From Brevundimonas guildfordensis (GTDB lineage Bacteria; Pseudomonadota; Alphaproteobacteria; Caulobacterales; Caulobacteraceae), in assembly GCF_014836405.1 (NCBI RefSeq), contig NZ_JACSQU010000001.1, positions 434,001-498,000 on the forward strand: a stretch of DNA of 64,000 nt. The letters are read 5' to 3'. Below, piece by piece: positions 61,131 through 64,000 of this stretch. How positions within the stretch are numbered: position 1 is the stretch's first letter; every line of letters begins with the position of its first letter. The position numbers and the translations under genes are program-made. The notes below the pieces were generated by a model. The model saw only the letters and a list, made by a program, of their open reading frames with translations, did not search any database and was not told the origin of the DNA.

Positions 61131-62879
61131 TCAGAAGCTGTCGTTGCGCATGGCGCCGGTCAGGTCGCTGGCCGAGACGGCTGCGGCCAGCCAGGCGCCG
61201 ACCTTGGGAAGTTCGAACTCGAAGAAGTAGAGGCAGGCGGTCACCTTGCCTGCGTGGAAGGCGTCGGCGGGCGCCTGGCTGGCCGCCCTGGCCTGATCCA
61301 GCCATAGCCAGGCCATGACGACATGGCCGAACGCGCGCAGGAAGGCGGTCGCATTGTCCATGCGGGTCGCTTCGGGCAGGTTTTGGATCGCCTTCAGGGC
61401 GCGCTGGATCTCTTGCCAGGCGGTGCGCAGGGCGTCAGCGGCGGCGGCCAGATCGGTGCTCTGTGCAGCCTGATCGCAGGTCGCGTTCAGCCGACGTTCC
61501 AACACGCCAAGCCCGGCTCCGTCGGCGCGCAGGATCTTGCGGCCCAGCAGGTCGAGCCCCTGAATCCCGGTCGTGCCCTCGTGGATCGGGTTCAGCCGGT
61601 TGTCGCGATAGAGCTGCTCCACGTCGAAATCGCGCGTGTAGCCGTATCCGCCGTGAATCTGGATGGCGATGTCGTTGGCGGCCAGGCCGTATTCCGACGG
61701 CCAGGTCTTGGCTACGGGCGTCAGCAGGCCCAGCAGGGCGGCGGCGTCAGGATCGTCGGGCTGATCGACCAGCTTGGCGCAATACAGACACAGCGCCAGC
61801 GCGCCTTCAGCGTAGGCCTTCTGCGTCAGCAGCATGTGGCGAACGTCGGGGTGTTCAATGATGGCGACCGAACCGGCGTGGCCCGGCCGCTGGCCCTGCA
61901 GCCGTTCCTGCGCGTAGGCGAGCGCGTGGCGATAGCCGCGATAGCCCAGGGCGGCGGCGCCCAGCCCCACGCCGATGCGCGCCTCGTTCATCATCAGGAA
62001 CATCTGTTGCAGGCCGCGCCCCGGCTCGCCGATGCGCCAGCCAATCGCGCCGTCGCCCTCGCCAAAGTTCAGCAGGCAGTTGGCCGTGCCGCGATAGCCC
62101 ATCTTGTGATTGAGGCCCGCAACGCTGATGTCGTTGCGCTGACCGTCAGGCAGCACCTTTGGCACGATGAACAGCGACAGGCCCTTGGTGCCGTCCGGCA
62201 AGGCGCCGTCGTCCAGCGGGATCTTGGCCAGCACCAGATGGACGATGTTGTCGCTGATGTCCTGATCGCCGCCCGAGATCCACATCTTGTTGCCCGACAG
62301 GCGATAGCGGGCGCCCAGCTCGTCCTCGCCATCGATCACTGCGCGGGTGCGCACGTCCGCCAGGTTCGAGCCGGCCTGCGGCTCCGACAGGCACATGGTG
62401 CCGAACCACCGGCCCGCGATCTGGGGCAGGGCGAAGGCCTCGGTCTGAGCCGGCGTGCCGAACTCCGCGATCAGGCGGGCGTTGGCCGTGGTCAGCATCG
62501 GATAGGCCGCCGTGGCGATGTTGGCGGCGCCGAAGAAGGCGAACGACGCCGAACAGGCGAGGTAGGGCAGGCCCAACCCGCCCAGATCCTCCCCGAACCC
62601 CGCAGAGAACAGGCCAAGCTCTGCGTATTGCTCCAGAGCGGTCCTGATCGCCGGCAGGGTGATCACCCGCCCATCCTCCAGCCGAGGCTCAGCCGCATCG
62701 GCCGCCTTGTAGTGGGGCAGGAACAGATCGACGGCCAGGGCTTCTGACAGGTCCAGCACAGCGTCGATGCTCTCGCGGCTGTGCTCGGAGAATGCTGGGG
62801 CCTCGAACAGGGTCTCCATCTTCAGCCAGTCATTCAGCATGAAATCCAGGTCGCGACGGACGATCAGCGGATGGGTCAT
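61131..62879 (-). CDS. acyl-CoA dehydrogenase, extended (FadE5/DmdC-like) type
   Basis: This FAD enzyme introduces a 2,3-double bond in an acyl-CoA. At 582 residues it is longer than typical 380-residue members. It has an N-terminal helical extension, MCLSEPQAGSNLADV near residue 162, KMWISGG near residue 198 and the catalytic glutamate E434 in HEGTTGIQGLDLLGRK, the layout of FadE5, DmdC and related enzymes. GGAG precedes the ATG. It is divergent from the GntR gene, and the shared promoter region contains a FadR-type site. Confidence 0.93.
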   Translation of the reverse strand: MTHPLIVRRDLDFMLNDWLKMETLFEAPAFSEHSRESIDAVLDLSEALAVDLFLPHYKAADAAEPRLEDGRVITLPAIRTALEQYAELGLFSAGFGEDLGGLGLPYLACSASFAFFGAANIATAAYPMLTTANARLIAEFGTPAQTEAFALPQIAGRWFGTMCLSEPQAGSNLADVRTRAVIDGEDELGARYRLSGNKMWISGGDQDISDNIVHLVLAKIPLDDGALPDGTKGLSLFIVPKVLPDGQRNDISVAGLNHKMGYRGTANCLLNFGEGDGAIGWRIGEPGRGLQQMFLMMNEARIGVGLGAAALGYRGYRHALAYAQERLQGQRPGHAGSVAIIEHPDVRHMLLTQKAYAEGALALCLYCAKLVDQPDDPDAAALLGLLTPVAKTWPSEYGLAANDIAIQIHGGYGYTRDFDVEQLYRDNRLNPIHEGTTGIQGLDLLGRKILRADGAGLGVLERRLNATCDQAAQSTDLAAAADALRTAWQEIQRALKAIQNLPEATRMDNATAFLRAFGHVVMAWLWLDQARAASQAPADAFHAGKVTACLYFFEFELPKVGAWLAAAVSASDLTGAMRNDSF

Positions 62880-62921
62880 GCGGTCGGTGCTCCAGGGCGG
62901 CGGTCGTGGGCGATCCGGCCA

Positions 62922-62950
62922 TTGGCGGCCTGATCGATGCCTGATAACCT
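62922..62950 (+). promoter_or_regulatory. candidate promoter of the GntR gene
   Basis: TTGGCG (62922-62927) and TAACCT (62945-62950) are spaced by 17 bp. The predicted start near 62957 falls next to the operator at 62960-62970, which would let the regulator block its own transcription. Confidence 0.4.
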
Positions 62951-62970
62951 ATTGTTGGATTGTTGGACAA
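62951..62970. promoter_or_regulatory. FadR-subfamily operator (TTGTTGGACAA) with tandem repeat
   Basis: TTGTTGGACAA at 62960-62970 is a perfect inverted repeat (TTGT-TGG-ACAA) that fits the TNGTNNNACNA consensus known for FadR-subfamily GntR regulators. It overlaps a tandem ATTGTTGG repeat (62951-62966), which creates a second, degraded half site. It ends 11 bp before the GntR start and lies in the divergent promoter of the acyl-CoA dehydrogenase operon. Confidence 0.65.
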
Positions 62971-62981
62971 AGAGAGTCTAG

Positions 62982-63743
62982 ATGGCAAATCACCTGAAGC
63001 GTCTGGCGATCCCCAAGGCGTATGAGGCGGTTCACCGGGCGTTGGAGGAGGAAATCCTCAGCGGTCGGATTCCCATGGGCTCGCCTCTGCCGACGGAAAC
63101 GGAACTGGCTGAACAGTTCGGCGTCACGCGGCACACGGTTCGCGAAGGGATGCGAGCGCTGGAACAGAGCGGTCTGGTCCGGCGAGAAGCGGGACGGCGC
63201 CTGCACGCTGTTTTGCCTCATCATGAAGACTTGGCGCCGCGCGGTTCCCGCGCCTTGCTTATGCAGGGTGTGACCTTCCGCGAGTTGTGGGTGGTGGCGT
63301 TGAGGCTGGAGGTCTGGGCGGTCGAGATGGCCGCGCCGCTGATCGACGCGGCTGTCATCGAAAAGCTGGAAGCCAATGTCGCCGCTATGGACACTGCGCT
63401 GTCCGAGGGCCGTTCCATCATCGCCCTCGACGTCGAGTTTCACGCCCTGATCGCTGAGGCCGCCCGCAATCGGGTGCTGCTGATGTCGCGCGAACCGGTG
63501 TCGCTGCTGTTCTATCCGTCGCTGGAAAAACTGTTCCGCCACCCACGGACGGCGGACTTGTCGCCGGCGCGCGTGCTTGAGGCGCACCGGGAAATCCTGG
63601 TTGCGTTACGGCAGGGCGACGCCGTCGCCGCGCGCGACTGGATGGAGCGGCACATCATGGACTTCCGTCGCGGCTACGACCTGGCGGGCATCGACCTGGA
63701 TCAGCCTGTCGACACCAAGGTCGAGCCGTCGACAATGCGATAG
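62982..63743 (+). CDS. GntR family regulator, FadR/FCD subfamily
   Basis: This is a transcription regulator of 253 residues. An N-terminal winged helix (about 11-80) contains PLPTETELAEQFGVTRHTVREGMRALEQSGLV. The C-terminal FCD ligand domain has the metal-binding set D150, H154, H202 and H224, with spacing typical of the family. AGAGAG precedes the ATG. It probably represses itself and the divergent acyl-CoA dehydrogenase-thiolase operon through the site at 62960-62970, with release by an organic acid or acyl-CoA ligand. Confidence 0.92.
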   Translation: MANHLKRLAIPKAYEAVHRALEEEILSGRIPMGSPLPTETELAEQFGVTRHTVREGMRALEQSGLVRREAGRRLHAVLPHHEDLAPRGSRALLMQGVTFRELWVVALRLEVWAVEMAAPLIDAAVIEKLEANVAAMDTALSEGRSIIALDVEFHALIAEAARNRVLLMSREPVSLLFYPSLEKLFRHPRTADLSPARVLEAHREILVALRQGDAVAARDWMERHIMDFRRGYDLAGIDLDQPVDTKVEPSTMR

Positions 63744-63761
63744 GCGGCGTCGAGCGCTGAC

Positions 63762-64000
63762 CTAGATCGGCGCCACGGTCAGTTCGATGAGGTCGGAGTA
63801 GAGCCCCGCCCGGCGTCGCGCCGTTTCGCCCACCTGTAGCTGCAGGTCATACGCGTCCTCGCCCAGCCCGGTGCCCGTGCGGCTCTCGACCTGGCCGCCG
63901 ACGCCAAGGTTGATGGGACGGTTGCCCAGGCTCAGACGATAAGGAACCCACCAGGAGGAGTCCTCGGCCAGGACCAGCCGACCCTTGTTGCGCGAGGAGA
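63762..64000 (-). CDS. hypothetical protein, C-terminal part (partial at window edge)
   Basis: On the reverse strand an open frame runs in from the right edge and ends at the TAG at 63762-63764, giving about 78 C-terminal residues. They are beta-rich with alternating polar and hydrophobic residues. The segment RINLG-like NRPINLGVGGQVESRTG and the final AGLYSDLIELTVAPI resemble the end of secreted beta-sandwich proteins such as spore-coat-U/fimbrial-type domains. That resemblance is weak. It is convergent with the GntR gene, 18 bp apart. Confidence 0.55.
   Translation of the reverse strand, partial: SSRNKGRLVLAEDSSWWVPYRLSLGNRPINLGVGGQVESRTGTGLGEDAYDLQLQVGETARRRAGLYSDLIELTVAPI

Overview
This is GC-rich alphaproteobacterial chromosome. 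Its gene order, codon bias and small lineage-type genes (a DUF1467 protein, short ProRS, LpxI, RNase J, a single LolC/E-type permease) point to Caulobacterales, most likely Brevundimonas or a close relative. That placement is my inference from gene content, not from a database search. Almost all of the window is coding, often with 1-4 nt stop/start overlaps. I see no tRNA, rRNA, CRISPR array, insertion sequence or integrase.

Positions 1-12197 hold the distal part of the respiratory complex I operon: the tail of nuoD, then nuoE-F-G-H-I-J-K-L-M-N. Two unlisted small genes lie inside it: a two-helix membrane protein between nuoE and nuoF, and a small probable lipoprotein between nuoH and nuoI. 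The same strand continues with birA, coaX, rnj (RNase J) and a DUF3088 gene. After a two-gene reverse-strand pair (a GFA-family protein and a CHMI-like isomerase) come a DUF1467 membrane protein, proS, and the lipoprotein-sorting genes lolC and lolD.

Positions 20307-21694 form a small regulatory island. It has a BLUF-like but degenerate sensor protein on the reverse strand, a divergent orphan FixJ-type response regulator, and a promoter overlapped by two near-identical 17-bp direct repeats that leads into a 29-codon membrane micro-ORF. Next come dnaE and a second GFA protein. The classic cluster rpsB-tsf-pyrH-frr-uppS-cdsA-dxr-rseP-bamA-ompH(skp)-lpxD-fabZ-lpxA-lpxI-lpxB (25792-40537) joins translation, isoprenoid and phospholipid precursors, outer-membrane protein assembly and lipid A synthesis.

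Positions 40595-46779 on the reverse strand encode ppiD-trpE-(gap with a small antisense gene)-trpG-trpD-trpC, which covers part of tryptophan synthesis plus a periplasmic folding factor. The divergent forward genes are tpiA, secG (with a clear intrinsic terminator), pyrG and a 42-codon membrane micro-ORF with its own hairpin.

From 50256 to the end the content looks accessory and catabolic: an SDR facing a TonB-dependent receptor across a palindromic operator candidate, then an MFS transporter, an exported type-B carboxylesterase, a TetR regulator, an acyl-CoA ligase and an MFE-2-type hydroxyacyl-CoA dehydrogenase. A convergent operon (acyl-CoA dehydrogenase and thiolase) follows, divergent from a GntR/FadR-type regulator whose start is preceded by a perfect TNGTNNNACNA-type site. 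Read together, this looks like an uptake, ester-hydrolysis and beta-oxidation locus for an unidentified ester. It is the best candidate here for an undescribed system. A partial secreted-type gene runs off the right end on the reverse strand.
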